From Sweltsa coloradensis (Eukaryota; Arthropoda; Insecta; Plecoptera; Chloroperlidae), in assembly GCA_024449915.1 (NCBI GenBank), contig JAMZAV010000093.1:62001-126000 (forward strand): a DNA stretch of 64,000 bases, read 5' to 3'. The notes under the pieces were generated by a model. That model was given only the letters and a program-made list of their open reading frames with translations, was not told where the DNA came from and did no database searches. The position numbers and the translations under genes were made by a program. Below, one piece after another: positions 32,986 to 43,572 of this stretch (positions within the stretch are counted from its first letter, which is position 1; every line of letters begins with the position of its first letter).

Positions 32986-33635
32986 TAATGTCTTATTGTG
33001 ATGATAACGAAGTAAATCTATATGCCCTACGAAGTCATTGAAAATGTTTCTGTATCGCCCTCTGGATGGAATCAATGCAAATCGTAATAACTTCGTATAA
33101 TATTTCTAAGCATTCTTTGCAAAGTAACTTCAGACTCCAGAACGAAAGGACATTGGCTACCGATTCTCTACGCCGAATTTACGTAATGTCTGTACACAAA
33201 GATGCCAGTCAGTCACACATAATTATTGCGAGTTGTGAACTTCAGAAGGCGAGGCAAATGTCAATGCACTTGAGGCGATCTCGAAACCAGAGTCAATGTT
33301 ATCATCCAAGGTGAAGGCAATTAACAGATTTCACGTTCCCAAACAACAGTTGTTTTTGATATCATGTCTAACACGAATCTTATGTGTCATTGACAGTTAA
33401 TATTACTCGACTTAATTTTTTAATGCAGCTTGCTAGTTAAAGCTGACATTAATTCTTTTGATTTACGAATATTTGCTCTTCAAATTTTAATTATCATAAC
33501 GCCTTTTGCTTTAGTTCATTGAGTTTCATTCCCATGTTATGTATAAAGTTGGCTATTTGATTAAAACAAAAAAAAAAGGTTGAAAAGATATATAAATACA
33601 TTATTACGTGATGATCATAAATATATTATTGTTAT
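32986..33635. other. Unassigned DNA
   Basis: No recognisable feature; short open frames on both strands only. Confidence 0.4.
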
Positions 33636-33724
33636 TTTCGTTTTCGTTTATTTGAATTATGGGCACACTGTTAGGTCAATGCGCCACTCTATCCTAGGGG
33701 ATATGGGGAGGAGGAACCCATGTG
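33636..33724 (-). mobile_element. SINE-A 3' fragment
   Basis: Core with a deletion (GGGCACACTGTTAGGTC) and the GGGGAGGAGGAACCCATG stretch. Confidence 0.7.
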
Positions 33725-33735
33725 CATATTTGCTA

Positions 33736-33955
33736 AACGACGACGTGAGAACCTATAGGGATCTTCAACCGGTTAGGTCATTTTGCGCCGCCTTCTTATT
33801 GTTAGAAAATGAGTGTATGGTGTGTTTGATGATTATGTTGTTTTCTTAGTTTATAAAATGAAATATAATTATGGAAATAAAAGTAGCGAAAGAAAAAATA
33901 TTTTTTTGAATAAAATATTAAATTTGTATGTTGTGAATTACATTTCGTTAAATTA
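33736..33955 (-). mobile_element. LINE-B 3' UTR fragment
   Basis: Terminus, then 3' UTR to CATTTCGTTAAATTAG. Confidence 0.8.
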
Positions 33956-34019
33956 GATCCGTTAGCGATTAGCCTCATCCGATATTGTACTTAATTAGTT
34001 ACTTAACTATATATATTTT

Positions 34020-34139
34020 TCAAATGGGTGGAACGTAAGGGGTGACGTGGGGTGACTGGGGGTAGACAGGCATTTGCGCTGGTCAAAACCAGCCACAAGC
34101 ATAGAGAGGGCAAGGGGATTGGGCGGGGCGGGTCGGGGA
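34020..34139 (-). mobile_element. SINE-A relic
   Basis: Only GCTGGTCAAAACCAGCCACA and nearby G-rich sequence are recognisable. Confidence 0.5.
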
Positions 34140-34233
34140 TTGTTTTTTATTTTTTGGTTTATTTGTTTTAAGGACGCGTCAACCGTTAGTTCATAATGAA
34201 CCACTCTAGCCTAAGGGGATATGGGGATAGGAA
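34140..34233 (-). mobile_element. SINE-A 3' fragment
   Basis: T-rich tail and core, cut at GGGATAGGAA, where another copy starts without its T-run. Confidence 0.78.
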
Positions 34234-34597
34234 GGATTAAGAACGCGTCAACCGTTAGGTCATTATGCACCACTCTAGCCTAAGAGAAGAGGGGGAGGAG
34301 GAGCCCATTTTGGTCAGAACCAGCCATGGGTAAGGGGAGGAAGGGGGGTTTTTCACGTCGCGGTCGTCATCGTCTTTGTCATCGTTTGTTGTGTCATTGT
34401 CATCGTCGCCGGGGGGTCGTCAAGGGAAGGGGGCAAGGTCCCCGACGACGATTGCCAGAGCTCGCCTCTAGTTTCGGGGAGTAAGATATTCCGCTCTTTC
34501 TAGCTGATGTTTGCGAGGTGGACCTTTTCTCTTGAATCGCCGTTTACGATTAGCAGAGCCATGCTCTGGGCCAATTCTACCCGGGGCCCAAACGGGG
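34234..34597 (-). mobile_element. SINE-A copy, near full length
   Basis: Starts at GGATTAAGAACGCG, lacking the TTTATTTGG tail, and is otherwise complete. Confidence 0.87.
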
Positions 34598-34615
34598 TTT
34601 GATTAATTTGAATTA

Positions 34616-34665
34616 CAAATTTAGACAGTTTGTCGCCGTGATCATACGATAGATGTTCTTCGTTG
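34616..34665 (-). mobile_element. LINE-B internal 3' UTR piece
   Basis: AATTTAGACAGTTTGTCGCC segment and the following ~30 bp. Confidence 0.65.
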
Positions 34666-35047
34666 CTTTCCAGCCCTTGCAGATATTTCCGGGCACAGGT
34701 TTGTGTAAACTAATATTACCTGAATAAAAAAAATCATACTTAGTTTACGATAAAAGTTGAATTTTTCTTTGGGGTTTTCAAGTGCGTCATAAGATATGTA
34801 GAGTAGGCTACGAGTGTGACATTATTGACTGACTGAAGCGGTATACTTCGTTGCATATCTGCACGGTCATTTAGGAAAGTTCTGGAGACAATCTATTTAT
34901 TTTCCGCAACTCATTGTACTCAGATAATCTGTTGTGATCATTACTTTATGATAAATATGTTTAAATAAGTTTTGAACTTACTTGTGATATAACAATTATT
35001 TCCATTAATCGTTGTATAATGGTTAACGCTCATTAAATAGCGAGCAA
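34666..35047. other. Unassigned DNA
   Basis: No recognisable feature. Confidence 0.4.
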
Positions 35048-35290
35048 GAACGACGTGATAAACTAGGGCGCTTCAACCGGTTAGTTCATATTGCGCTGAC
35101 TGTGATATTGAAAGTTGATGTTTGATGATAAGATTGTTTTCTAAGTGCGCTTCAACCGGTTAGGTCATATTGCGCCGGCTGTAATATAATTAGTGTTATT
35201 CGTTAAATCGGTTTAATTGAGCCTATTATAGTGAATTTTGTCAAATCAGATTTGAATAGGGTCACATAAGACGGTTTACTGGATGTGTAA
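35048..35290 (-). mobile_element. Two adjoining LINE-B 3' fragments
   Basis: 35048-35147 carries a standard terminus. At 35148 a second core (GCGCTTCAACCGGTTAGGTC) starts without its terminus and is followed by TAATATAATTAGTG..., a 3' UTR variant also seen at 35653. A distinct LINE-B subfamily is likely. Confidence 0.7.
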
Positions 35291-35643
35291 GTCGTTTAAC
35301 CGGTTCCCACTCGAACACCGAAGTTAAGCAGACTCGGGCGTGGTCACCGCTGGTTAGAGCAGATGGAGGGTTCGACAGCTAGTGTAACGGCTTCGTTGTC
35401 CTCGACGTCTGTTCGCCAGTCCGGGTTAGTGGAGGAACCTTTATGACTGTCAAGGTCGCCATTCTTTCGGATGGGGCGTTAAGCCGTTGGTCCCCTTAGT
35501 ACTTTCCGAAAGGAGTAGGCTACGTGCCGGTACCGGGTTTTTCCTCCTCTCTTCTGTTCATACTTCATCCTCATCTATCACCACTCTTCGTCTCGAATAG
35601 CCAAAGTGCATTAATATGGGACGTTGAGCAATATCAAATCAAT
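35291..35643 (+). mobile_element. 5S-rRNA-derived SINE, copy 2
   Basis: Same family as 19100-19517: GTTTAACCGGTTCCCACTCG, AAGTTAAGCAG, TCGGGCGTGGTCA, then a deletion that removes the box C-like part, then the shared 3' half (CCGTTGGTCCCCTTAGTAC) and an ATCAAATCAATCA tail. Confidence 0.85.
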
Positions 35644-35652
35644 CATCTAACA

Positions 35653-35780
35653 AATGGACGACGTAAGAAAAAAGGGCGTTGGTTAGGTCATATTACGCCG
35701 ACTGTAATATAATTAATATACGTAGATTAAAATAGCCTCAGATTTCAATAGCGTGACGTAAGACATGTACTGTATCAGCT
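35653..35780 (-). mobile_element. LINE-B 3' fragment, variant subfamily
   Basis: ACGACGTAAGAAAAAAGGGC terminus followed by the TGTAATATAATTAATA variant 3' UTR, alignable to 35185-35280 on the other side of the 5S-derived SINE. Confidence 0.65.
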
Positions 35781-35827
35781 TCTACAAAACCTAAGAGTTA
35801 GTACTTTATATTATATAGACTTGTTTT

Positions 35828-36176
35828 CTTTTTTTGTTTATTTGGATTAAGGACGCGTCAACCGTTAGGTCATTATGACACCACTCTAGCCTAAGAGGGG
35901 AGGGAGGAGGAGCCCGTTCTGGTTAGAACCAGCCACGAGTAAGGGGAGGAAGGGGGGATTCTCACGTCGCGTTCGTCATCGTCTTTGTCTCGTTCGTGTT
36001 GTCATTGTCATCGTCGCCGGGGGGTCGTCAAGGGAAGGGGGTAAGGTCCCGACGACGACTGCCAGAGCTCGCCTCTAGTTTCGGGAAGTAAGATATTCCG
36101 CTCTTTCTAGCTGATGTTTGCGAGGTGGACTTTTTCTCTTGAATCGCTTTTTACGATTAGCAGAGCCATGCTCTGG
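35828..36176 (-). mobile_element. SINE-A copy, slightly 5'-truncated
   Basis: Ends at GAGCCATGCTCTGG, losing the last ~30 bp of the 5' end. Confidence 0.86.
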
Positions 36177-36299
36177 TAAAGTTTAAAAAAACATCTTCGA
36201 AAGAAAGGGAGTACACGTAAAAAATTTAAAAGTTAAACTTATTTTCAAAATAAATAGTACAGTAGTTTTTTAGATTCACGAATTTATACAGTAAAAATA

Positions 36300-36416
36300 T
36301 ATTTTTTTTTTAGTTTATTTGGATTAAGGACGCGTCAACCGTTAGGTCATAATGCACCACTTTTAGCCTAAGGGGGGTGGGGGGAGGGGCCCATGCTGGT
36401 CAGAAACAGCCACGGG
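36300..36416 (-). mobile_element. SINE-A 3' fragment
   Basis: T-run, core, G-run and CTGGTCAGAAACAG hairpin, ending at CCACGGG. Confidence 0.82.
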
Positions 36417-36773
36417 TTTATTATAAATTGACCCATTACGTCTGACGTTTCTTGCTCAGCCTGAGCTTCATCGATCTTAAAACAGACACACAACTTTAAT
36501 GTAATTAATTTCATCGTAACGATGGTCATTTCCCAACTCGAGTCCCACTCCCTGCAGCAACGACACCCAGCAAGCTATAGCCAGCGTCATTGACCTACAG
36601 CCGTGCTTGTTATTAACATTCCGCCGTGGGTATTGTAACCATCACGCCCTCGCTGAGTGTAGGCCTATGCATGGTGTGCACGGCACATGTGTGGTCGGCT
36701 GCGTGAGATCACCGGTTGTCTTTCATACATATTCACGCTGCTCAAATGGTGAATTAGTTTAACCTAATCATTC
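36417..36773. other. Unassigned DNA
   Basis: No recognisable feature. Confidence 0.4.
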
Positions 36774-36977
36774 AACGACGACGTGAGAAACTAGGGCGCT
36801 TCAACCGGTTAGGTCATATTGCGCCGCCTGAGATATTGAAAATCAATGGTGTGTTTGATGATTATATTGCTTTCTATAAGTGTATATTATAAGAAAATAA
36901 AATGATGATGGTGATATATAGCAAAACAAAAGTTATTTATGTGAATGACAAATACATAAATTAAAGTTTTTTAAATT
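36774..36977 (-). mobile_element. LINE-B 3' end fragment
   Basis: Terminus to ACATAAATTAAAG, then the next SINE-A begins. Confidence 0.83.
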
Positions 36978-37369
36978 TGGTATTTGGTTTTGGATTAAGG
37001 ACGCGTCAACCGTTAGGTCATAATGCACCACTATGATGGTCAGAACCAGCCACGGGTAAGGGGAGGAAGGGGGGTTTCTCACGTCGCGGTCGTCATCGTC
37101 TTTGTCATCGTTCGTTGTGTCATTGTCATCATCACCGGGGGGTCGTCAAGAGAAGAGGGCAAGGTAGCGAAGCGATATATCTAGACGGCCTTGGCAAGGT
37201 CCCCGAGGACGATTGCCAGAGCTCGCCTCTAGTTTCGGGGAGTAAGATACTCCGCTCTTTCTAGCTGATGTTTGCGAGGTGAACTTTTTCTCTTGAATCG
37301 CCTTTTACGATTAGCAGAGCCATGCTCTGGGCCAATTCTACCCCGGGCCCAGACGGGGGCAATAAACTT
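36978..37369 (-). mobile_element. SINE-A copy with a 37-bp insertion
   Basis: Full-length order, but CCACTATGATGGTCAG shows loss of the G-rich part, and an insertion around 37166-37196 (AGCGAAGCGATATATCTAGA) sits in the central loop, flanked by repeated GGCAAGGT. Confidence 0.82.
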
Positions 37370-37460
37370 CCATAGTACCTAAACCAAATAATACCAAAAT
37401 ATTAATTTTGTTATAAAGAACATGTTGAGTCCTGAAATTGTATACTTATATGACATTGTT

Positions 37461-37562
37461 CGTTCTGACCAGCATGGGCCCCTCCTCCCCACCCCCCTTA
37501 GGCTAGAGTGGTGCATTATGACCTACGGTTTAACGCGTCCTTAATCCAAATAAACCTAAAAC
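37461..37562 (+). mobile_element. SINE-A fragment in inverted orientation
   Basis: Reads GACCAGCATGGGCCCCTCC...GTGGTGCATTATGACC...ACGCGTCCTTAATCC on the plus strand. One of only two plus-strand SINE-A fragments in the window. Confidence 0.85.
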
Positions 37563-37626
37563 CTCAGTTTCTATATTATAAACACAATGTCAACTATTGA
37601 ACCAGTTTAAGTTTAATTGTTGTGTG

Positions 37627-37708
37627 AACCATAATGCACCACTCTAGTGAGGATGTGAGGAGGGCAGACAGACCCGTGCTGGACCGATCCAGCCACAGGC
37701 TGAGGGGG
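37627..37708 (-). mobile_element. SINE-A relic
   Basis: CATAATGCACCACTCTAGTG, then CTGGACCGATCCAG, a different but still self-complementary hairpin, then CCACAGG. Confidence 0.6.
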
Positions 37709-38057
37709 AAGAAGAACTTATTTTAAAACTTGTAAGTCATGACGGCCGGTGACTGGTATATTGAGCCGCGACCAGTCCCACTTTAAAGCACTTTGCTACC
37801 TCGGTCGGTAATTAATTTATATCGTTTGTGCTATAACAGCGCAATCACCTTTGTGTTGTGATTATGCTCGTGCGCTCGTCATAACCGACCCAAATAACTC
37901 TAGTACGCAACTTGCGCTACACCTCGCATTGAAGATGGATCTAATAATGTCTCGAGTGAAAGGCGCAGCTTGGGATGAAATGTATAGGCTAACAACAACG
38001 ACCGGTCATGATTCTTTCACACTGGAGATAGCAGATAAATATTACCCTGGTATAGAC
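37709..38057. other. Unassigned DNA
   Basis: A 71-residue plus-strand frame (37851-38066) runs into a LINE-B tail at its 3' end; I see no family signature. Confidence 0.35.
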
Positions 38058-38355
38058 ACGACGTGAGAAACTATAGGGCGCTTCAACCGGTTAGTTCATA
38101 TTGCGCCGCCTGTAATATTAAAAGTTAATGAAATGAGTTTATGGTGTGTTTGATCATGGACTTAGAATAGTAACTGGCGTTTAAATCCATTGTTTGATGA
38201 TTATATTGTATTCTAAGTTTATAAAAGAAAAATTTGATGGTGATGATAGTAGGGTCTATATAGCAAAACAAAAATGATTTATTTAAATGAGAATAAATAA
38301 ATAAAGGAAATGTGTTTGATGTGAATTATATTGTTGAATTAAAATACTTGAATGA
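38058..38355 (-). mobile_element. LINE-B 3' UTR fragment with insertion
   Basis: The GTGTGTTTGATGATTATATTG segment is split by about 45 bp (38152-38195), with TTTGAT repeated on both sides. Confidence 0.78.
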
Positions 38356-38361
38356 TTGATT

Positions 38362-39120
38362 CATTAATTAAGTTTAAGGACGCGTAAACCGTTGGTCATA
38401 ATGCGCCACTCTAGCCTATTGGATATGGGGAGAAGGGGTCTTTTTTGTTTATTTGGATTAAGGACGCGTCAACCGTTAGGTCATAATGCATCACTCTAGC
38501 CTAGGGGGGGGGGGGGAGGGGTCCATGCTGGTCAGAACCAGCCACGGGTTAGGAGAGCAAGGGGGGTTTCTCACGTCGCGGTCGTCATCGTCTTTGTCAT
38601 CGTTCGTTGTCATTGTCATCGTCGTCGGGAAGGTCTTCAAGGGAAGGGGGCAAGGTCCCCGACGACGACTGCCAGAGCTCGCCTCTAGATTCGGGGAGTA
38701 ATATACTACCCTTCTTACTAGCTGATGTTTGCGAGGAGGACTTTTTCTCTTGAATCGCCTTTTACGATTAGCAGAGCCATGCTCTGGGCCAATTCTACCC
38801 CGGGCCCAGACGGGGGTGAGAAGGGGTCTGCTGGTCCAAACCAGTCACGGGTATAGGGAGAGGAATATGGGGATTCTTACGTCGCGGTCGTAGTCGTCTT
38901 TGTCATCGTTCGTTTGTTCATGGTCGTCGTCGTTGTCGAGGATGTCTTTGAGGGAAGGGGGAGGGGTGCTCGACGAATATGCCAGAGCTCGCTTCTAGTG
39001 TCAGGGAGTAATAGACTCCCTCCCCTTAGCTGATGTTTGCGAGGTGGTCTGTTTCCTCGTCATTTACAATCACGCATGCCATGCTCTGGGCCAAATTCTA
39101 TCCCGGGCCCAGACGGGGGT
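38362..39120 (-). mobile_element. Older SINE-A, split by a younger SINE-A
   Basis: 3' part at 38362-38440 and the rest at 38818-39120. The GAGAAGGGGTC duplicated on both sides of the inner copy proves SINE-into-SINE insertion. Confidence 0.83.
38441..38817 (-). mobile_element. SINE-A nested in SINE-A
   Basis: Full-length young copy. The 11-bp target duplication GAGAAGGGGTC lies at 38430-38440 and 38818-38828. Confidence 0.88.
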
Positions 39121-39175
39121 CTCACGTCGTCATCATTTTCTTTGTCATCGTTTGTGTTGTCATCATCGTCGTTAA
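39121..39175 (-). mobile_element. SINE-A GTC-tract fragment
   Basis: CTCACGTCGTCATCATTTTC onwards, with no flanking SINE segments. Confidence 0.55.
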
Positions 39176-39525
39176 ATCAAATATTTTCTGCTTATATGAT
39201 ATGATTAAAAAAATCAGATTTATCTATACTTACTGCTTATAAACTTACTCACTCAAATAGGCCTACCAATGTATAAGAGCATTGCAATTTTTCACGATAT
39301 CAGGATAATCGTTATTTCATAGATGACTTGTTCGAACTTAACTGATAACAGCATTATCTGATAATAATAACTAGTAGGATGGTTAATGAGTAAATCATGA
39401 GTCGGTGTTTTGTTTCTAGTAGTTAGTAGTTAGTTTTGTTGTTTGTTTCTCCTGGGTAGCATAGTAAAGCCGTGGATTTATGGCCAGTAGTACCTACAGT
39501 TTTAATGAGCTTTGTGGTTGGTTTG
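39176..39525. other. Unassigned DNA
   Basis: No recognisable feature. Confidence 0.4.
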
Positions 39526-39904
39526 GTTGGTTTATTTGGATTAAGGACGCGTCAACCGTTAGGTCATAATGCACCACTCTAGCCTAAGGGGGGCGGGGGA
39601 GGAGGGGCCCATGCTGGTCAGAACCAGCCACGGGTAATGGGAGGAAGGGGGGTTTCTCACGTCGCGGTCGTCATCGTCTTTGTCATCGTTCGTTGTGTCA
39701 TTGTCTTTGTCATCGTCGTCGGGGGGTCGTCAAGGGAAGGGGGCAAGGTCCCCGACGACGATTGCCAGAGCTCGCCTCTAGATTCGGGGAGTAATATACT
39801 ACCCTTCTTACTAGCTGATGTTTGCGAGGTGGACTTTTTCTCTTGAATCGCCTTTTACGATTAGCAGAGCTATGCTCTGGGCCAATTCTACCCCGGGCCC
39901 AGAC
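39526..39904 (-). mobile_element. SINE-A copy, full length
   Basis: Complete to GGGCCCAGAC, with an extra CATTGTCTTTGT unit in the GTC tract. Confidence 0.88.
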
Positions 39905-40051
39905 ATGAGGTGCTGACATTGTAAAGATCTTTTCAGTCCACACTCTCAATGGTGAATCCAGACGATTCTTGCCTACTGTTTTGCAGAAGCTCGACAAAAA
40001 CGTGAGCGCTTCAAATTGCTGCAAAAAGTTATTACAAAATATCATATTTAC

Positions 40052-40113
40052 TTTTTTTTGATTAATTAAGGGCGCGTCAACCGTAAGGTCAATATGCAAC
40101 ACTCTAGTGAGTC
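40052..40113 (-). mobile_element. SINE-A 3' fragment
   Basis: T-run and core (GGGCGCGTCAACCGTAAGGTC), ending at CACTCTAG. Confidence 0.7.
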
Positions 40114-41032
40114 GCGAATCATGAATCGCACTTGATGGCATTTACAAAAATGCAGGTTTCCTGGATTTGCATTTTTAGACCAACCAAAACGTAAAATTGT
40201 AGACCTACATGTGATCATAAACAACACTGTTCATTTATGTCGTGACCTCGTAATTAATTTAATTTTAAATTTTAGGATTCATTGAATTGATCACATAATA
40301 AAGACTATAATAAGTCGAGTTGTGGTAAACATCGACTTTTACAATTATGACGTTTTTGTTCAACACATCTTCATTCCTAGAATTGTTTGGACATTATTTA
40401 ACATTTTGTTTTAAGTATGCATTATCTCATCTTAACTAGTTTTAGGTTAATTAGAAGCCTACTTGAGCTCCTATTTATCTACTTAACAGGACCACAAAAA
40501 CCTTAACATTTTTTTGCCGCGTGACCATTACGCTTTGATGTACAAAACACCACGACCACTAACATACACAGAAAAAAACGTAGGTATCAATCGAATGAAA
40601 TTGAATCAGGTCGTATAGCCACTGCTTGTACTACGATACGAAGTATTGTATATTTGAGGTCAGTACTCGGTCGATATTTCACTTAGAATTGGTCATTTCC
40701 ATAAAACGTACCGCCCAAACCACATGCACGCGTGTGTACCTACACGACGGCCCGGAATGTAGACTACAAGGTAGTCGCATATTAATAGCTGTTTTATCGA
40801 GTCATTAGAAATAGCTTTAATAGAAAATACCTCTCCTATCGCAACCGACATAAAGAGAATTATGAACAGATGAGTGGCCACTTAAGATATCCTTCTTGTC
40901 AGTAGGGCCTATAAGTATCTTTGCTCCTTGCTACGGTGTTGAAATCTTACATTCTTTTCTTGATTACACGGTATAATTGATATTCAAATTACGAATCGTA
41001 GCTACTTGTTATCTGAATCTGTACAAGTGCAA

Positions 41033-41033
<1 letters not shown>
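40114..41033. other. Unassigned DNA
   Basis: No recognisable gene or repeat. Confidence 0.45.
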
Positions 41034-41065
<32 letters not shown>

Positions 41066-41086
41066 TGAGAAACTAGGGCGTTTCAG
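41034..41086 (-). mobile_element. LINE-B terminus with a long (CGT)n tail
   Basis: About ten ACG units precede GTGAGAAACTAGGGCG, so the element's RNA ended in a long CGU repeat. Only ~25 bp of unique LINE-B sequence follow. Confidence 0.8.
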
Positions 41087-41293
41087 GTACCAGTGCGAAA
41101 CTCGGTGATAAGCTTAAAACTCTCAAATAACTTATTCGGCTAGTCGAGGTTCGATTCCCGCCACCATCAATCACGTACAAGTAACAACTATTGGCTGAGC
41201 TCTATAAAAACCGAGGCTTCAATGCAGAATGCCAGGATTAATTCTGGAACGCCTTTGGACCTCTAATTCTCACCCAAAACTTTACATTTATTT
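41087..41293. other. Unassigned spacer
   Basis: GGTTCGATTCCCGCC near 41150 resembles a tRNA T-arm, without a supporting 5' half. Confidence 0.3.
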
Positions 41294-41539
41294 GGTAGTT
41301 AATGGAGGATATGCTGCTGCCTCTATCAGAGTACGTTTTCATAATATTCCCCAAATATACCCTAAAGAGCCAATTAATGGCTGTATTTAGACCACAGATA
41401 ATAGAGTACACTACGTGGTGTACTCTGTTATCTGTGATTTAGACGGTTCAATGTGCGCATATACTTCCTGACCAATAACCTTAAATTTATTTTTTAGGTG
41501 AAAAATTAAAAGGTCAAAACGAGGTCCAAAATGTAAGTG
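41294..41539. repeat. Direct repeat, copy 1 (with hairpin insertion)
   Basis: Matches 42114-42276 in two blocks: GCCTCTATCAGAGTAC...TTTTCATAATATT and CCTTAAATTTATTTT...AGGTGAAAAATTAAA...GTCAAAACGAGGTCCA. Extra sequence here contains a strong hairpin. Confidence 0.75.
41393..41436. repeat. 19-bp stem hairpin
   Basis: The left arm 41393-41411 and right arm 41418-41436 pair with one G-T wobble around a TACGTG loop. It is absent from the sister repeat at 42114-42276. Confidence 0.85.
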
Positions 41540-41741
41540 TTTTTTTTCTTTTTACGCGTCAACAGTTAGGTCATAATGCACCACTCTAGCCTATAGGGGA
41601 TATGGGGAGGAGGGGCCCATGCTGGTCAAAACCAGCCACGGTTAAGGGGAGGAAGGGTGGTTTCTCACGTCGAGGTCGTCATCGTCTTTGTCATCGTTCG
41701 TTGTGTGATTGTCATCGTCGTCGGGGAGGTCGTCAGAGGAA
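41540..41741 (-). mobile_element. SINE-A copy, 5'-truncated
   Basis: Begins TTTTTTTCTTTTTACGCGTC, lacking TTATTTGGATTAAGG, and ends within the central loop. Confidence 0.82.
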
Positions 41742-42113
41742 TTTTAGTTAAATTGGATTTAAGGACGCGTCAACCGTTAGGTCATTATGCACCACTCTAA
41801 CCTAGGGGGGCTGCTGGTCAGAACCAGCCATGGGTAAGGGGAGGAAAGGGGGTTTTCACGTCGCGGTCGTCATTGTCTTCGTCATCGTTCGTGGTGTCAT
41901 TGTCGTCATCGTCGTCGAGGGGTCGTCAAGGGAAGGGGGCAAGGTCCCCGACGACGATTGCCAGAGCTTGCATCTAGTATCGGGAGTAATATACTCCCCT
42001 CTTACTACTCTGATGTTTGCGAGGTGGACATTTTCTCTTGAATCGCCTTTCACGATTAGCAGAGCGGTCAGAGCCATGCTCTGAGCCAATTCTACCCCGG
42101 GCCCAGACGAGGG
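41742..42113 (-). mobile_element. SINE-A copy, full length
   Basis: Complete. The GGGAGTA-ATA-TACTCCC hairpin is perfect at 41982-41998. It carries a GCGGTCAGAGCC duplication near the 5' hairpin. Confidence 0.87.
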
Positions 42114-42276
42114 TGGTTGTCAATGGAGGAAATACTGTTGCCTCTATCAGAGTACATTTTCATAATATTACTTTTTTAATAGCCGGCAGTAAATGTACCC
42201 TAAAGAGACCTTAAATTTATTTTGTTTAGGTGAAAAATTAAAATGTCAAAACGAGGTCCAGAATGTATGTGAAGTA
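42114..42276. repeat. Direct repeat, copy 2
   Basis: Counterpart of 41294-41539 without the hairpin segment. Two SINE-A copies now separate them. Confidence 0.75.
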
Positions 42277-42389
42277 TGTGAATTAGGTGGATTTAGCGAT
42301 CGAACGATTGAAAAAATTCAAATTGCCGAACGATCCACGACGAACGATGGTTTATTGGTTAGCCCAAGCGAAAACAGCTGCTGTACTCA

Positions 42390-42739
42390 AGACGACGTGT
42401 GAAACTAGGGTGCTTCAACCGGTTAGGCTATATTGCGCCCCCTGTGATTTTGAGAGTTAATGAAATAAGGAGTATTTGTTGTTATATGTTTTGATAAAAT
42501 AAAATAATGGTGATGATAGTAAAAGTAAAGCAAAATTATTTATTTGAATGGAAATAAATAAATAACCTAAGTAAATGTGTTTTATGTTAATTTCATTTTG
42601 TCAAATAAATTACTTTGAATGAGAAATTAAGAAAGTTTGTCGCCGTTATCATATGATGGAGGTTCTTCATATGGTTGGGAGAGATCAAATTGGGTGCGCA
42701 AGGCATCATATTTGATACATTCTGCTAGCGTATGATGCA
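42390..42739 (-). mobile_element. LINE-B 3' UTR, nearly complete
   Basis: Terminus through to TACATTCTGCTAGCGTATGATG. Confidence 0.85.
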
Positions 42740-42775
42740 CCACTCTATCCTAGTGGACGTGGGGAGGACGTACTG
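42740..42775 (-). mobile_element. SINE-A-like scrap
   Basis: CACCACTCTATCCTAGTGG and GTGGGGAGGACG only, joined to the LINE-B at its left. Confidence 0.5.
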
Positions 42776-43463
42776 TAGGTTGAGTTAAAAAAAACTAGAG
42801 TCATCCGATTAAACGTAAGAATTATAGGTCCTTTAATTAGGGCACAGTTTGATATAGGTATACACTTCTTAGTATCAAAATAGTTAATGACATAGAACGT
42901 AACCCGATCTGACAATGCCTGTAGCCTCAACTCGTGAGCATGCAAGGTCGGCAGAGCCGGCGAACCTAGCGGACTTTCGGGGAACCTATTAGAGATTTAG
43001 AGTACCTTTGGAGGGCGCCATTGTTTGTTTTCCTCACGTCACGACCTATGCAAATCTCGACTTCGGCCTCTGAAACTCGTGACTGAAACATTGACCGTCG
43101 TGATGCTCACATCGGCGTTGTTCCATTCTTTTCCGAAATGAATGAATCAAATTGCAAAACGTTTCGTCAATAATAAGAGTTAAGCCGTTATGTGTATAAG
43201 GGGCGGGGAGGTGGTATTGTACCGTTCGTTTACTCTTTGCATAATTTCTTTGTTGAAGGTTTTCTGACAACAAAACACTCGCAAACAACCTAGAAAAACA
43301 CTTGAATTGTTTCTTTTCTTCTTAAAATGTATAATATAGGCCCTCTAAACACATCATTGTAGCCTTACTTCTAGATTATCCCTGTCACATTCTACCACCT
43401 GAGTGGACACGAGAAGATGGGGGGTGGGGGTCATGGTATCAGTAGACTGTTCGCAAAATACAA
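42776..43463. other. Unassigned DNA
   Basis: No recognisable gene. A minus-strand frame at 43046-43288 is unsupported. Confidence 0.4.
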
Positions 43464-43539
43464 AACGACGTGAGAAAATAGGGCGCTTCAACCGGGTAGG
43501 TAACATTGTATTTACTGCCGAGCAGTGACATTTTAAGTT

Positions 43540-43540
<1 letters not shown>

Positions 43541-43571
<31 letters not shown>

Positions 43572-43572
43572 T
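43541..43572. repeat. (ATTT)n tail of LINE-C
   Basis: About eight TTTA units at the LINE-C 3' end; such short-repeat tails are typical of several non-LTR clades. Confidence 0.85.

Noticed and set aside
41150..41165. tRNA gene
   Set aside because: Single GGTTCGATTCCCGCC motif without a cloverleaf.
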